A stretch of 64,000 nucleotides of DNA from Gordonia namibiensis NBRC 108229 (lineage in GTDB: Bacteria > Actinomycetota > Actinomycetes > Mycobacteriales > Mycobacteriaceae): positions 1 to 64,000 of the forward strand of contig NZ_BAHE01000056.1 of NCBI RefSeq assembly GCF_000298235.1. The letters run 5' to 3'. Shown here piece by piece: positions 54,151-62,803 of this stretch. The notes under the pieces were generated by a model. It saw only the letters and a program-made list of their open reading frames with translations. It did no database searches and was not told where the DNA came from. A program made the translations under genes and the position numbers. Within the stretch, counting starts at the first letter, position 1, and every line of letters begins with the position of its first letter.

Positions 54151-54868
54151 ACCGGATCATCGGCCCGGTCGACGACAGGCCCGCCAGACGCAACGGGACG
54201 CGGTGCTCGACGCATGGTCGGAGTTGCACGGGGGAATCGATCCCCGCGGATCGTTCTGGGTCGAGCGGTGGGTGCTCCTCAGCAACGCCTGCGCGCGACC
54301 CCTTGTACGACTGGGCATCACCCCGAACGTGATCACCGTCTGCGGGGCCGCGGTCACCGCGACCGCCTTCGCGGTGACCTTCGCCGGACGCGGCTGGTTC
54401 GCGGTCGCGGCCGTGGTAATCCTTCTCGCTGCCGTCCTCGACGGGGTGGACGGTGCCGTCGCCGCTCAGACCGGTGCGGCGACGCAGTGGGGCCGGGTCC
54501 TCGACACGATGGCCGACCGCTGGTCGGACATCTTCCTGGCGGGCATCGTCGTGATGGCCGGTGCGCCACCGTGGTCGGGAGTGGTGCTCGCCGTGCTCAC
54601 GCTGTTCCTGGAGGGCACGCGGGCGACCGCCCAGGCCGCCGGGATGACAGGACCCGGAACCGTCACCGTCTGGGAACGGCCGTCGCGGGTGATCCTCGCC
54701 TTCATCGCGATGGTCGTGGCCACGGTCGCGTGGCAGATCGGGCTGTCCGACAGCAGCACCCTGACGCTGGCAGCGATCATCGCCGGAATCGGTGCGATCC
54801 TGGCGACGATCGGCCTTCTGCAGTTGTTCGTTGCGGTGTTCCGGCAAACGCGCGGACTGCGCGCCTGA
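54140..54868 (+). CDS. CDP-alcohol phosphatidyltransferase family protein (242 aa)
   Basis: Membrane enzyme of phospholipid synthesis that swaps CMP of a CDP-linked lipid for an alcohol. The signature is DGVDGAVAAQTGAATQWGR followed by LDTMADRWSD, that is D-x2-D-G-x2-A-x with G-x3-D-x3-D. The usual AR is replaced by AA, but all four Asp are present. About five membrane helices follow or flank it. A GTG at 54140 overlaps the YihY gene. The alcohol acceptor (glycerol phosphate, inositol phosphate or another) cannot be told. Confidence 0.85.
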   Translation: MSTEPDHRPGRRQARQTQRDAVLDAWSELHGGIDPRGSFWVERWVLLSNACARPLVRLGITPNVITVCGAAVTATAFAVTFAGRGWFAVAAVVILLAAVLDGVDGAVAAQTGAATQWGRVLDTMADRWSDIFLAGIVVMAGAPPWSGVVLAVLTLFLEGTRATAQAAGMTGPGTVTVWERPSRVILAFIAMVVATVAWQIGLSDSSTLTLAAIIAGIGAILATIGLLQLFVAVFRQTRGLRA

Positions 54869-54886
54869 TCCCGACGTTCCTGACCC

Positions 54887-54952
54887 AGACCCGGCCTCTC
54901 CCGAGTCAGACCCGGCTTCGACCGAGTCAGACCCGGCTTCGCCGAAGCCCGG
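54887..54952. repeat. Short 21-bp direct repeats between convergent genes
   Basis: Three copies of a 21-bp unit GACC(C/G)AG(T)CAGACCCGGC plus CT(T)C run from 54887. The last one overlaps the 3' end of the convergent membrane-protein gene. A hairpin CCGGCTTCG/CCGAAGCCCGG ends the array at about 54936-54955 and may help termination. Confidence 0.6.
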
Positions 54953-55949
54953 AGGCGGCGAGCAGGATCGCGCCGATGGCGATCCAGCCCAACAGGATCC
55001 ACAGCGGCCCGGAGATCGCGGCGTCGGGGAAGTAGGCGACCGAGCGGGTGAGGGTGCCGCCGGCACCGGTCGGGAGCCACTGGCCGAGGGCTCCCCACGG
55101 GGCCGGGAGCAGATACGGCGACGACGCCAGCCCGGACAGCGGGTTGGAGATCAGCATCATCAGGACCGCCGCGATGCCGACGCCGGGCGCGCCGAGAAGG
55201 GCGCCTGCCCCGGCGGTGAACCAGGAGATCGCACCGATCATCAGGGCGAGTGCCAAGGCCACCGGCACCACGCGCCCGTCAATGACCCCGAGCCACGACC
55301 AAACCGCAGCAAACCCCAGGCCCGTGACCAACGGGCCGACCAGCGCGACGGTGGCCTGCATCCACACCCGACCGGCAAGGGCGATCGCCGACGCAGCACC
55401 GAGGGCGATCCCGGCGATGAGCAGCGGCAGGAGGCCGGCGGCGAATCCGGTTCCGCGTGCATCGGTGGCGGGCGGGGCGACCACGGACTCGGTGGTGACC
55501 GGCAACGACTGCGCGGTGGCGATGCCCGTGCCGACGCCGCCGACGATCTGGGCGAGCGCCGGTGACCCGGCCTCGGCGGTCAGGACGGTGATGCCCTGCG
55601 GGCCGACGGCGATGGCGCCGACGATGTCCCGGGATTCGATGGCCTCCCGCGCAGCGGCGGGGTCGGCGAACTGTTCGACGGCGAAGGCATCCTCCCCTGC
55701 ACGGTCAGCGAGGGCGGATTCGATGGCAGACGCTGCGGGTGCCGGTGCAACCAGGCCGAGTGGGACGTCGTGCGGCTGGGGGTCCACCGCCAGGGAGACG
55801 AACATGGCCGCGATCGTGCTGACCACGATCGGTACCGCCAGGACGAGGGCGACGACGATGCGCCATGACGGTCCGTGCGAAGGGGCCGGCTCGGGCGGCC
55901 GATCCTCGGTGGCGAACTCTCGGTCGGACGGTTCGGTGTACGTGGTCAT
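54927..55949 (-). CDS. ABC-2-type/YhgE-Pip-like membrane protein (340 aa)
   Basis: One N-terminal helix (WRIVVALVLAVPIVVSTIAA, about residues 29-48) is followed by an extracytoplasmic domain (about 50-165). About five further helices (170-335) follow, a layout like ABC-2 permease or YhgE/Pip proteins. VPLGLVAPAPAASAIESALA starts the outer domain. I chose the ATG at 55949 because GGAGG lies 6 bp upstream. It is divergent from a TetR regulator, and two matching palindromes lie between. Probably an exporter or an envelope stress protein. Confidence 0.75.
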   Translation of the reverse strand: MTTYTEPSDREFATEDRPPEPAPSHGPSWRIVVALVLAVPIVVSTIAAMFVSLAVDPQPHDVPLGLVAPAPAASAIESALADRAGEDAFAVEQFADPAAAREAIESRDIVGAIAVGPQGITVLTAEAGSPALAQIVGGVGTGIATAQSLPVTTESVVAPPATDARGTGFAAGLLPLLIAGIALGAASAIALAGRVWMQATVALVGPLVTGLGFAAVWSWLGVIDGRVVPVALALALMIGAISWFTAGAGALLGAPGVGIAAVLMMLISNPLSGLASSPYLLPAPWGALGQWLPTGAGGTLTRSVAYFPDAAISGPLWILLGWIAIGAILLAASGLRRSRV

Positions 55950-55965
55950 CACGGCCTCCAAAAAG

Positions 55966-56029
55966 AACGAACTCTCGTTTTAAGAAGTATGCGCCGGGCC
56001 GTGTCGCCAATCAAGAACGAATATTCGTT
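55966..56029. promoter_or_regulatory. Two TetR operator palindromes, centres 50 bp apart
   Basis: AACGAATATTCGTT at 56016-56029 is a perfect 14-bp palindrome. AACGAACTCTCGTT at 55966-55979 matches it with AACGA/TCGTT arms. Both are flanked by AAG and TTT. They lie between the TetR gene (14 bp from its ATG) and the divergent membrane-protein gene (17 bp from its ATG). Confidence 0.85.
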
Positions 56030-56042
56030 TTATACTCACCGA

Positions 56043-56657
56043 ATGCCGAAGATCAGCGATGAACGCAAGCTCGAGCGCAGTCAGCAGATCCTCGATGCGG
56101 CACGTCGTTGCTTCGTCGAGAAGGGGTTCCACCGGGCGTCCATGTCGGACGTGATCCGGGAGTCGGGCCTGAGCGCCGGGGCGGTGTACTCGTACTACTC
56201 GTCGAAAGAGCAGTTGATCGCCGCGGTCGCGCGGTCGGTGTTCCAGGCCTACGAGTCAGGGCTCGGAGACCTCGTCGACGGTCACGGAGCCCCGGCGTCG
56301 CCCGAGGACGCCATCCGGATGCTCGCTGCGCACGTAATCGCCGAGATCGCACCGCTCACCGACGACTTCCGGATGGTGGTGACCATCTGGGGCGAGGCGG
56401 CGAACAACCCCGAGCTGCGCGAGATCGTCCGAGAGATCATCCTGGGCCTGCGTAAGGTCTTCGAGCGTGTCCTGGTCCGCTGGCGCGACGCCGGCCACGA
56501 ACTGCCTGGTGAACCCGCAGATCTAGCGCTCCCGATGGTGTCGGTGATGCAGGGCGTCGTCGTGCAGCAGTCACTCGTCGGTGACGTCGATGTGGACGCA
56601 TATGTGGACACGTGGTGTGCGCTGATGCGCGCTGCCGGGTTCGGCGACCAGGGCTGA
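56043..56657 (+). CDS. TetR/AcrR family transcriptional regulator (204 aa)
   Basis: N-terminal TetR DNA-binding domain (about residues 10-57) with RSQQILDAARRCFVEKGFHR and MSDVIRESGLSAGAVYSYYS. The C-terminal ligand domain is all helical and ends in a segment that contains LPMVSVMQGVVVQQSL. The ATG at 56043 begins MPKISDERKLE. Two near-identical palindromes just upstream are its likely operators, so it should repress itself and the divergent membrane-protein gene. The inducer is unknown. Confidence 0.92.
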   Translation: MPKISDERKLERSQQILDAARRCFVEKGFHRASMSDVIRESGLSAGAVYSYYSSKEQLIAAVARSVFQAYESGLGDLVDGHGAPASPEDAIRMLAAHVIAEIAPLTDDFRMVVTIWGEAANNPELREIVREIILGLRKVFERVLVRWRDAGHELPGEPADLALPMVSVMQGVVVQQSLVGDVDVDAYVDTWCALMRAAGFGDQG

Positions 56658-56809
56658 TCCGCCCGCACTGCCTACCATCGATGCGAGGGCGTCGACTCTC
56701 GTCCGCGGTTCCGTCGTTCGGGGCCGGCCGGCCAATCCGGTACGGCCCTCGGTGACGAACAACGGGCGAACCTGGCTCGACCCACGATCTCGACTTTGAT
56801 GAGGAACTG

Positions 56810-57400
56810 ATGATCAACGACTCGGTGGTTCTCGCCGACGCCGACGGCCGCCCCTGCGGCACCGCCGACCGCGAGGCCGTGCACGGCGTCGACACACCGC
56901 TGCACTTCGCGTTCTCGTGCCACCTGGTCGACGCCGACAATCGGATCCTCATGACCCGTCGCGCCCTGTCCAAGCGCAGCTGGCCCGGCGTGTGGACCAA
57001 CTCGTTCTGCGGTCATCCGCGGCCGGGTGAGGCCGTCGTCGACGCCGTCCACCGGTACGCGCAGCGTGAGCTCGGCATCGACGTCGACGAGGTACGGTGC
57101 GTCCTGCCCGACTTCCGGTACCGGGCCGTCGACGCGAGCGGCATCGTCGAGAACGAGATCTGCCCGGTGTTCGTCGCCCGGCCTCTGGGTTCGCTGGAGC
57201 CCAACCCGGACGAAGTCGCCGAGTACGCATGGGCGGATGTCCCGGACGTGTGGGATCTCGTGTCGCGCACCCCCTGGGCGGTCAGTCCCTGGTTCGCCGA
57301 CCAGGTGCGCCAGATGCCCGGCCCCGACCCCCACGGACTCGCCGCCGACCCCGCCGTGGTCGTGACCCATCCGACCACCGTCCGGGTGTCGAATTCATGA
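56810..57400 (+). CDS. idi: Isopentenyl-diphosphate delta-isomerase, type 1 (196 aa)
   Basis: Nudix-fold isomerase that converts IPP to DMAPP for carotenoid and other isoprenoid synthesis. The catalytic Cys is in WTNSFCGHPRPGE (about residue 67), and the metal-binding His/Glu set is in HFAFSCHLVDADNRIL and VENEICPVFVA. The Nudix helix is RPGEAVVDAVHRYAQRELGI. The ATG start is MINDSVVLADADG. It begins a plus-strand carotenoid operon, 37 bp before crtB. Confidence 0.95.
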   Translation: MINDSVVLADADGRPCGTADREAVHGVDTPLHFAFSCHLVDADNRILMTRRALSKRSWPGVWTNSFCGHPRPGEAVVDAVHRYAQRELGIDVDEVRCVLPDFRYRAVDASGIVENEICPVFVARPLGSLEPNPDEVAEYAWADVPDVWDLVSRTPWAVSPWFADQVRQMPGPDPHGLAADPAVVVTHPTTVRVSNS

Positions 57401-57437
57401 CATATCGAACCCCACTTCACACCGCAGGAGCCATCGG

Positions 57438-58349
57438 ATGATGCATCTACCCGGTCATACCGAGCTGGTCCCGCCGCATCGGCGGTACGACGCCGTCGCC
57501 GAGGCGAGCGCGGCACTGGTGATCAAGTCGTATTCGAGTTCCTTCGGACTCGCCTCACGTCTACTCGCCCCCGCCGTCCGCCGCGACGTCCGCAACATCT
57601 ATGCGCTGGTCCGCGTCGCCGACGAGATCGTCGACGCACCGCGCCCCGAGCAGGGACTCGTCGACCGCAGCAACGAACTCGATCAGCTCGAAGAGCAGAC
57701 CTCGGCCGCGATGATCACCGGGTCGAGCAGCAACCTGGTGGTGCACGCCTTCGCACGGACCGCACGACGGGTCGGCATCGACCTGGACCTGGTGGCGCCG
57801 TTCTTCGCCTCGATGCGCTCCGACCTGACCCAGGTCGAGCACGACTTCGAGAGCCTCGCGTCCTACATCTACGGCTCGGCCGAGGTCGTCGGATTGATGT
57901 GTCTGCGCGCGTTCCTCGCCGAGGAGGCGAAGGCGGAGGCACGCTACGACCACCTCGCGCCCGGTGCGCGTCGACTCGGTGCCGCCTTCCAGAAGATCAA
58001 CTTCCTGCGCGACTTCGGCGAGGACAGTGACGGATTGGGTCGTCGGTACCTGGTCGGTCTCAACCCGGAGGACCCGGACGACGCGGCGTGGTCGCTGTGG
58101 CTCGACGACATCGATCTCGACCTCACCGCCGCCGCGACGGCGATCCCGTACCTGCCGTCGAGCAGCCGTGTCGCTGTCTGCACCGCGCACGATCTCTTCG
58201 CGGAATTGACTGCGCGACTTCGGGAATCCTCGGCGTCCGAGGCCAGACGGCAACGCGTCCGGGTTCCCAACGCCGGCAAGGCCAAGATCGCGGCGGCCGC
58301 CGTCGCCCGCCGCGGGATGCCGCGCGCCGCACGGGGAGTGAACGCATGA
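57438..58349 (+). CDS. crtB: Phytoene synthase (303 aa)
   Basis: Head-to-head prenyl synthase making phytoene from two geranylgeranyl diphosphates. The first Asp-rich motif is VRVADEIVD (D62 to D66), and the second is NFLRDFGED (about residues 187-195). YSSSFGLASRLL and YIYGSAEVVGLMCLRAF are family segments. The ATG at 57438 has AGGAG 8 bp upstream. It overlaps crtI by 4 bp. Geranylgeranyl diphosphate synthase is not seen in the window. Confidence 0.95.
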   Translation: MMHLPGHTELVPPHRRYDAVAEASAALVIKSYSSSFGLASRLLAPAVRRDVRNIYALVRVADEIVDAPRPEQGLVDRSNELDQLEEQTSAAMITGSSSNLVVHAFARTARRVGIDLDLVAPFFASMRSDLTQVEHDFESLASYIYGSAEVVGLMCLRAFLAEEAKAEARYDHLAPGARRLGAAFQKINFLRDFGEDSDGLGRRYLVGLNPEDPDDAAWSLWLDDIDLDLTAAATAIPYLPSSSRVAVCTAHDLFAELTARLRESSASEARRQRVRVPNAGKAKIAAAAVARRGMPRAARGVNA

Positions 58350-59935
58350 CCGCCCGCAAACGCATCGTCGTCATCGGTGGCGGTGTCGCCGGCCTGTCCA
58401 CCGCCGCACTGCTCGCCCACGACGGCCACGACGTCGAGGTGATCGAGAAGAACGACGATCTCGGCGGACGTGCCGGACTCTGGAGCAAGGACGGATTCCG
58501 GTTCGACACCGGCCCGTCGTGGTGGCTCATGCCCGAGGTCTTCGACCACTACTTCGAGATGTTGGGCACCTCCACCAAGGAGCAGCTCGATCTCGTCCGC
58601 CTCGACCCCGGTTACCGGGTCTTCTTCGCGGAGAATGGTTCCGACGAGGCGCCGATCGACATCTTCGGCGATTACGAACGCAACCGCGAGGTGTTCGAGA
58701 ACATCGAACCGGGTGCAGGAGCGGCTCTCGACTCCTATTTGCAGACGGCACGCCAGGCGTACGACCTCGCCGTCGAACGGTTCCTCTACACCAGCTTTGA
58801 TTCCCCACGCGCGTTCCTGGGTCTCCCGGTGTTGAAGCACGCGCCGACGCTCGCGAAACTGTTGACCCGGTCGCTGCAGTCCTTCATCTCGTCGAAGTTC
58901 AGCGACCGACGCCTGCAGCAGGTGCTCGGCTACCCGGCCGTGTTCCTCGGCTCGTCGCCGGAGCGGACACCGTCGATGTACCACCTGATGAGCTGGATGG
59001 ACCTCGCCGACGGTGTCCGATACCCCAAGGGCGGCTTCACAACTCTGGTCGATGCACTCGAACGCGTCGCTCGTGAGCGCGGCGTGATCATCCACACCGG
59101 AACGGCCGCGACCTCCGTGCTCACCCGGGAACGGTCGGGCCGTCGACTCCGCCGTCGCGCCGAGGTGGTCGGCGTTCGCGTCCAGACCGCAGACGGGGCC
59201 ACGCGAGACCTGCCCGCCGACATCGTCGTCGGCGCGGCCGATCTGCACCATCTCGAGACCAAGCTCCTTCCCGGGGAACTGCAGACCTTCCCGGAGCGCT
59301 ACTGGGAGCGTGCTACTTCGGGACCCGGTGCCGTCCTCGCCTACCTCGGCGTGCGCGGTGAGCTGCCCGAGCTCGCCCACCACTCGCTGTACTTCACCGA
59401 GGACTGGAAGACGAACTTCGACGCCATCTTCGAATCACCCACGCGGGTGCCCGATCCGGCGTCGCTGTACGTGTGCAAGCCGTCGGCGACCGACGACTCG
59501 GTGGCCCCGGACGGTCACGAGAACGTCTTCGTCCTCGTCCCGGTCCCAGCTGATCCCGGCCTCGGGCACGGCGGCATGGACGGTGCCGGCGACCCCGACA
59601 TCGAGAAGGTCGCCGACCGTGCCATCGCCATGATCGCCCAGTGGTCCGGGGTCCCCGACCTCGCCGACCGTGTCGTCGTCCGACGCACCGTCGGCCCCGC
59701 GGACTTCGTCGACAACGTGAACTCGTGGTGCGGTGGCGCCCTCGGTCCGGCACACACGTTGCGACAGAGTGCATTCCTGCGTTCGACAAACCGCTCGCGC
59801 AAGGTCGAGGGGTTGTACTACGCGGGATCGAGCACCCGGCCGGGCATCGGCCTGCCGATGTGCCTCATCAGTGCCGAACTGATTCGCAAGCGACTCAACG
59901 GGGATCGCTCCGTCGGTCCGACGCCGACGCGCTGA
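58346..59935 (+). CDS. crtI: Phytoene desaturase (529 aa)
   Basis: CrtI-type FAD enzyme that desaturates phytoene, usually to lycopene. The N-terminal FAD motif is RIVVIGGGVAGLSTAALLAH (residues 6-25), followed by VIEKNDDLGGRAGLW and FRFDTGPSWWLMPEVFDHYF. The C-terminal motif is GLYYAGSSTRPGIGLPMCLI. I chose the ATG at 58346, which overlaps crtB as ATGA. A repeat-rich gap and the convergent second CrtI-family gene follow. Confidence 0.94.
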   Translation: MTARKRIVVIGGGVAGLSTAALLAHDGHDVEVIEKNDDLGGRAGLWSKDGFRFDTGPSWWLMPEVFDHYFEMLGTSTKEQLDLVRLDPGYRVFFAENGSDEAPIDIFGDYERNREVFENIEPGAGAALDSYLQTARQAYDLAVERFLYTSFDSPRAFLGLPVLKHAPTLAKLLTRSLQSFISSKFSDRRLQQVLGYPAVFLGSSPERTPSMYHLMSWMDLADGVRYPKGGFTTLVDALERVARERGVIIHTGTAATSVLTRERSGRRLRRRAEVVGVRVQTADGATRDLPADIVVGAADLHHLETKLLPGELQTFPERYWERATSGPGAVLAYLGVRGELPELAHHSLYFTEDWKTNFDAIFESPTRVPDPASLYVCKPSATDDSVAPDGHENVFVLVPVPADPGLGHGGMDGAGDPDIEKVADRAIAMIAQWSGVPDLADRVVVRRTVGPADFVDNVNSWCGGALGPAHTLRQSAFLRSTNRSRKVEGLYYAGSSTRPGIGLPMCLISAELIRKRLNGDRSVGPTPTR

Positions 59936-60173
59936 CAGCGGAATTGTCTGCTGCCGAACGCAACCCAACCTGCTGCCTGAGGTGTGAGGGGAGTCCGCCG
60001 GGCGACCTGCCCCTGCTGCCTGAGGTGCGAGGAGCGGTAGCGACGAGCCACGAAGGCCTGGTGAGGTTATCTCGCCAGCCCTTCGTGGCTCGCTTCGCTC
60101 GCACCTCAGGGAGCAGTGGGCGACACGCCCTCTCGCACCTCAGGGAGCAGTGGGCGACGCGCCCTCTCGCACC
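59936..60173. other. Repeat-filled gap between the two carotenoid operons
   Basis: These 238 bp hold no gene. They carry one complete inverted palindrome (60019-60110), an extra CCTGAGGTGTGAG copy near 59977, and a 34-bp tandem array at about 60100-60180. A terminator could be supplied by the palindrome for crtI and the convergent gene. Confidence 0.7.
60019..60110. repeat. Dispersed imperfect palindrome, inverted copy
   Basis: It has the same arms as the copy at 864-955 but in the opposite orientation: long arm left (60019-60056), short arm right (60080-60110). The 23-bp spacer is about 80% identical to the reverse complement of the first copy's spacer. Both copies are 92 bp. Confidence 0.85.
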
Positions 60174-60180
60174 TCAGGGA
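60100..60180. repeat. Tandem 34-bp repeats overlapping a gene end
   Basis: CGCACCTCAGGGAG recurs at 60100, 60134 and 60168, exactly 34 bp apart; the intervening part is CAGTGGGCGAC(A/G)CGCCCTCT. The last copy supplies the TGA stop (60174-60176) of the minus-strand CrtI-family gene. Confidence 0.85.
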
Positions 60181-61673
60181 GTGGGCGACTGTGCGATCAG
60201 GTCCGCGACGATCTTCGCCGACAGCATCACCAGCGGGAGTCCGCCGCCGGGGTGCGATGACCCGCCGACCAGGTACAGGCCCGGGATGGGTGAGGTGTTC
60301 TTCGGCCGCAAGAAGGCGGCCCGCGGTCCGTTCGACGACGATCCGTAGATCGAGCCGCCGGGGGTCATGGTGCGGCGTTCGAGATCGGCCGGTGTGACCA
60401 GCAGGCGGTGGCGGACCTGGTCGCGGACGTCGAGACCGCGGTCGGCCATCACCTGCATGATCTGGTCGGCATACTTGTCCGCGAGTCCTGCTGCGTCCCA
60501 GTCGACTCCGTGCTCCGGGTCGTGTCGTGGTGCGTTGACGAGCACGAACCAGGCTGCGGTGTCGGGGCCTGGGACGATCTCCGGATCGTCCGGCGCGGAG
60601 ATGTACACGGTCGGACGGGCGACGGGTCGCGGCGGGCCGTTGAAACCGAAGACGGCGTCGAACTCCTCGTCGTAGTCCTCGGCGAACAGGACGTGATGGT
60701 GGGCCTGGTCGGCGGGCGGGTTGTCGAGCGCGAGGAGCAGGACGAAGCCCGACAGCGACGGTGTCGAACGTCGCAGCAGCGCAGACGGAATGCGTGCGGA
60801 GCGCCGGGGGACGAGGCGGTCGAAGACCTGGCGGGCGTCGGCATTCGCCACGACGAGATCGGCGGATCGGCGGCTGCCGTCGGCGAGTACGACACCGTCG
60901 ACCCGGCCGTGTTCATCCGTCGAGACCCGGGACACCTCGACCCCGAACTCGATCCGACCACCCAGGGCGAGCAACCGATCCCGCATCGCGGTGGCGATCC
61001 GACCGAGGCCGCCGCGAACATACCAGGAGCCCCAGGCCTGCTCTGCCCACGGAACGGAGGCCAGGGCCGCCGGTGCACGACGTGGATCCGAGCCGGTGTA
61101 GGTGGCGTAACGGTCGAGCAACATCGCCAACCGCGAATCGCTGAGATACTCGGACCCCAGCCCCCGCAGCGTTTTCCACGGCGCCACGGTACGGACGTCA
61201 GAGGGGGTGGCGATCCCGCCGATCATCGTCCGGACGCTCATCGGCGACTCGAGGAACGGGCCGTGGGTGACGTCCCAAATTGCCTGCGCGCGTCCGAGAA
61301 ACGCCGACCACTGGGCACCCGAACCGGGTCCGAGTGCGTCGTCCAGCGCGGAGGGGATGTGGTCGAGCGTGTCGGGCAGGTCGAGGACCGTGCCGTCGGG
61401 GAACCGGTAGCGCGCTGCGACCGGCAGGCGTTCGAGCTCGAGGAACTCGTCCCCCGGGGCGCCGGTGTCGTCGAACAACTCGGTGAGGACGTGCGGCATG
61501 GTGACCAGTGACGGGCCGGTGTCGAAGACGAAGCCGTCGTGTTCGATCACGCCGAGTTTGCCGCCGACCGTGTCGAACTGTTCGAGAACGGTGACGTCAT
61601 GGCCGGCCGCCTGCAGGCGCATCGCCGTGGCGAGTCCGCCGACGCCGGCGCCGATGACGATGACCCGGCTCAT
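60174..61673 (-). CDS. Second CrtI-family FAD enzyme, CrtO/CrtP-like (499 aa)
   Basis: Carotenoid desaturase/ketolase-family flavoprotein. RVIVIGAGVGGLATAMRLQA is the FAD fold (residues 3-22), followed by VLEQFDTVGGKLGVIEHDGF and FDTGPSLVTMPHVLTELF. The C-terminal motif is GLYLVGGSSHPGGGLPLVML. In carotenoid operons such a second copy often adds oxygen to, or further desaturates, the acyclic end. The ATG at 61673 overlaps the glycosyltransferase stop (ATGA). Its stop codon lies inside a dispersed repeat, so the last residues (about QSPTP) may have been changed by repeat insertion. Confidence 0.88.
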   Translation of the reverse strand: MSRVIVIGAGVGGLATAMRLQAAGHDVTVLEQFDTVGGKLGVIEHDGFVFDTGPSLVTMPHVLTELFDDTGAPGDEFLELERLPVAARYRFPDGTVLDLPDTLDHIPSALDDALGPGSGAQWSAFLGRAQAIWDVTHGPFLESPMSVRTMIGGIATPSDVRTVAPWKTLRGLGSEYLSDSRLAMLLDRYATYTGSDPRRAPAALASVPWAEQAWGSWYVRGGLGRIATAMRDRLLALGGRIEFGVEVSRVSTDEHGRVDGVVLADGSRRSADLVVANADARQVFDRLVPRRSARIPSALLRRSTPSLSGFVLLLALDNPPADQAHHHVLFAEDYDEEFDAVFGFNGPPRPVARPTVYISAPDDPEIVPGPDTAAWFVLVNAPRHDPEHGVDWDAAGLADKYADQIMQVMADRGLDVRDQVRHRLLVTPADLERRTMTPGGSIYGSSSNGPRAAFLRPKNTSPIPGLYLVGGSSHPGGGLPLVMLSAKIVADLIAQSPTP

Positions 61674-62803
61674 CGGGAGACCTCGATGGTGCGTCCCTTC
61701 CACTGCAGTTCGCCACGGCGGCGGGCGATCGTCGAATCCGCGGCGAGGAAGGTGAAGAGTGCGATGGACGCAGGATGTCCCAGGGCGTCGGGGAACGTAC
61801 GTCCGCCCGTGGTCCGCGCGGACACGAGTCGCGAGGCGACGCCGGCGAGGTATCCCACCAGTCCGGTGCGGGAGCCGGTCAGAGCGGCGAGCGCCGGGAT
61901 CACGTACATGAGACACAGACCGGCGGTCACCGCCGACGTCCCGGCGGGTGAGCCGAACGCGGACCACAGCGACTTTCGGTATCCCGCACGGACTTCGTCC
62001 CAGCCGTCGTACATGTGGCAGGTCGCCACGGTGCTCCCTTCGGCCACCACACCTCGACCGCCCGCGGCCTTGATCGCACGGAGGAGTGCGATGTCCTCCA
62101 GGACGACGTCACGGACCGCTTCGTGTCCGCCGGCGCGGCGATAGGTGGCGGCATCGACCATCAGGAACTGGCCGTTCGCGGCGGTCAGTGATTCGCGCGG
62201 GGACCGTTCGGCGATTCCCAGCGGGAGCGTGCTGAGCCACGACCACTGCAGCAGAGGTTGCACCAGACGCTCAGCAGCACTGATGGCGACCTGCCGCGGG
62301 TAGGGACTCACGAGGTCGAGTCCGGCGTTGCGCAACAACGCGAATGAGGAGGTGAATGCATGGGGTTCGAGCACGACGTCGGCATCGACGAAGGCGAGGA
62401 TCCCGCCTGGGGCGGCGTGGTCGGCCAATTGCCGGCAGACCCAGGACTTCCCGAGCCAACCCGGCGGTGGCGGGGAGCCCTCGAACACCTCGAGTCGGTC
62501 GTCGTGGGCGGCCAGCCGCGCGAGGAGAGCGTCGGTGCCGTCGACCGATCCGTCGTCAAGCACGAGGACGCGGGCGGGGCCGGGCCATCTGTCGACGGCC
62601 TCGAGGACGGCGGTGATGCAGCGTTCGGCCCGGGCGATCTCGTTCCGCATGGGTATCAACACCGAAAGATGCTCGGCGGGAGGGATGTCCGCGAGACCTG
62701 GGCGGCGCACGCGAATCGCGTTGTCGACGGTGAGGGCGAGCGACGTCAGTGACAAGCCGGTCCCGACCATCACCGTGCGACGCCAGAGGTCAGACGCTCG
62801 CAC
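61670..62803 (-). CDS. Carotenoid glycosyltransferase, GT2 family, CruG/CrtQ-like (377 aa)
   Basis: Family 2 glycosyltransferase: HLSVLIPMRNEIARAERCIT (about residues 45-64), VLVLDDGSVDGTDALLARLA, then SPPPPGWLGKSWVCRQLADH and AFVDADVVLEPHAF (DxD). PPPGWLGKSWxC is shared by CruG and CrtQ carotenoid glycosyltransferases. C-terminal membrane helices lie near 275-345. I chose a GTG at 62803 because AGGAG lies 7 bp upstream. It overlaps the cruF end by 14 bp, and its stop overlaps the next ATG. It probably glycosylates a hydroxylated carotenoid. Confidence 0.85.
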   Translation of the reverse strand: MRASDLWRRTVMVGTGLSLTSLALTVDNAIRVRRPGLADIPPAEHLSVLIPMRNEIARAERCITAVLEAVDRWPGPARVLVLDDGSVDGTDALLARLAAHDDRLEVFEGSPPPPGWLGKSWVCRQLADHAAPGGILAFVDADVVLEPHAFTSSFALLRNAGLDLVSPYPRQVAISAAERLVQPLLQWSWLSTLPLGIAERSPRESLTAANGQFLMVDAATYRRAGGHEAVRDVVLEDIALLRAIKAAGGRGVVAEGSTVATCHMYDGWDEVRAGYRKSLWSAFGSPAGTSAVTAGLCLMYVIPALAALTGSRTGLVGYLAGVASRLVSARTTGGRTFPDALGHPASIALFTFLAADSTIARRRGELQWKGRTIEVSR

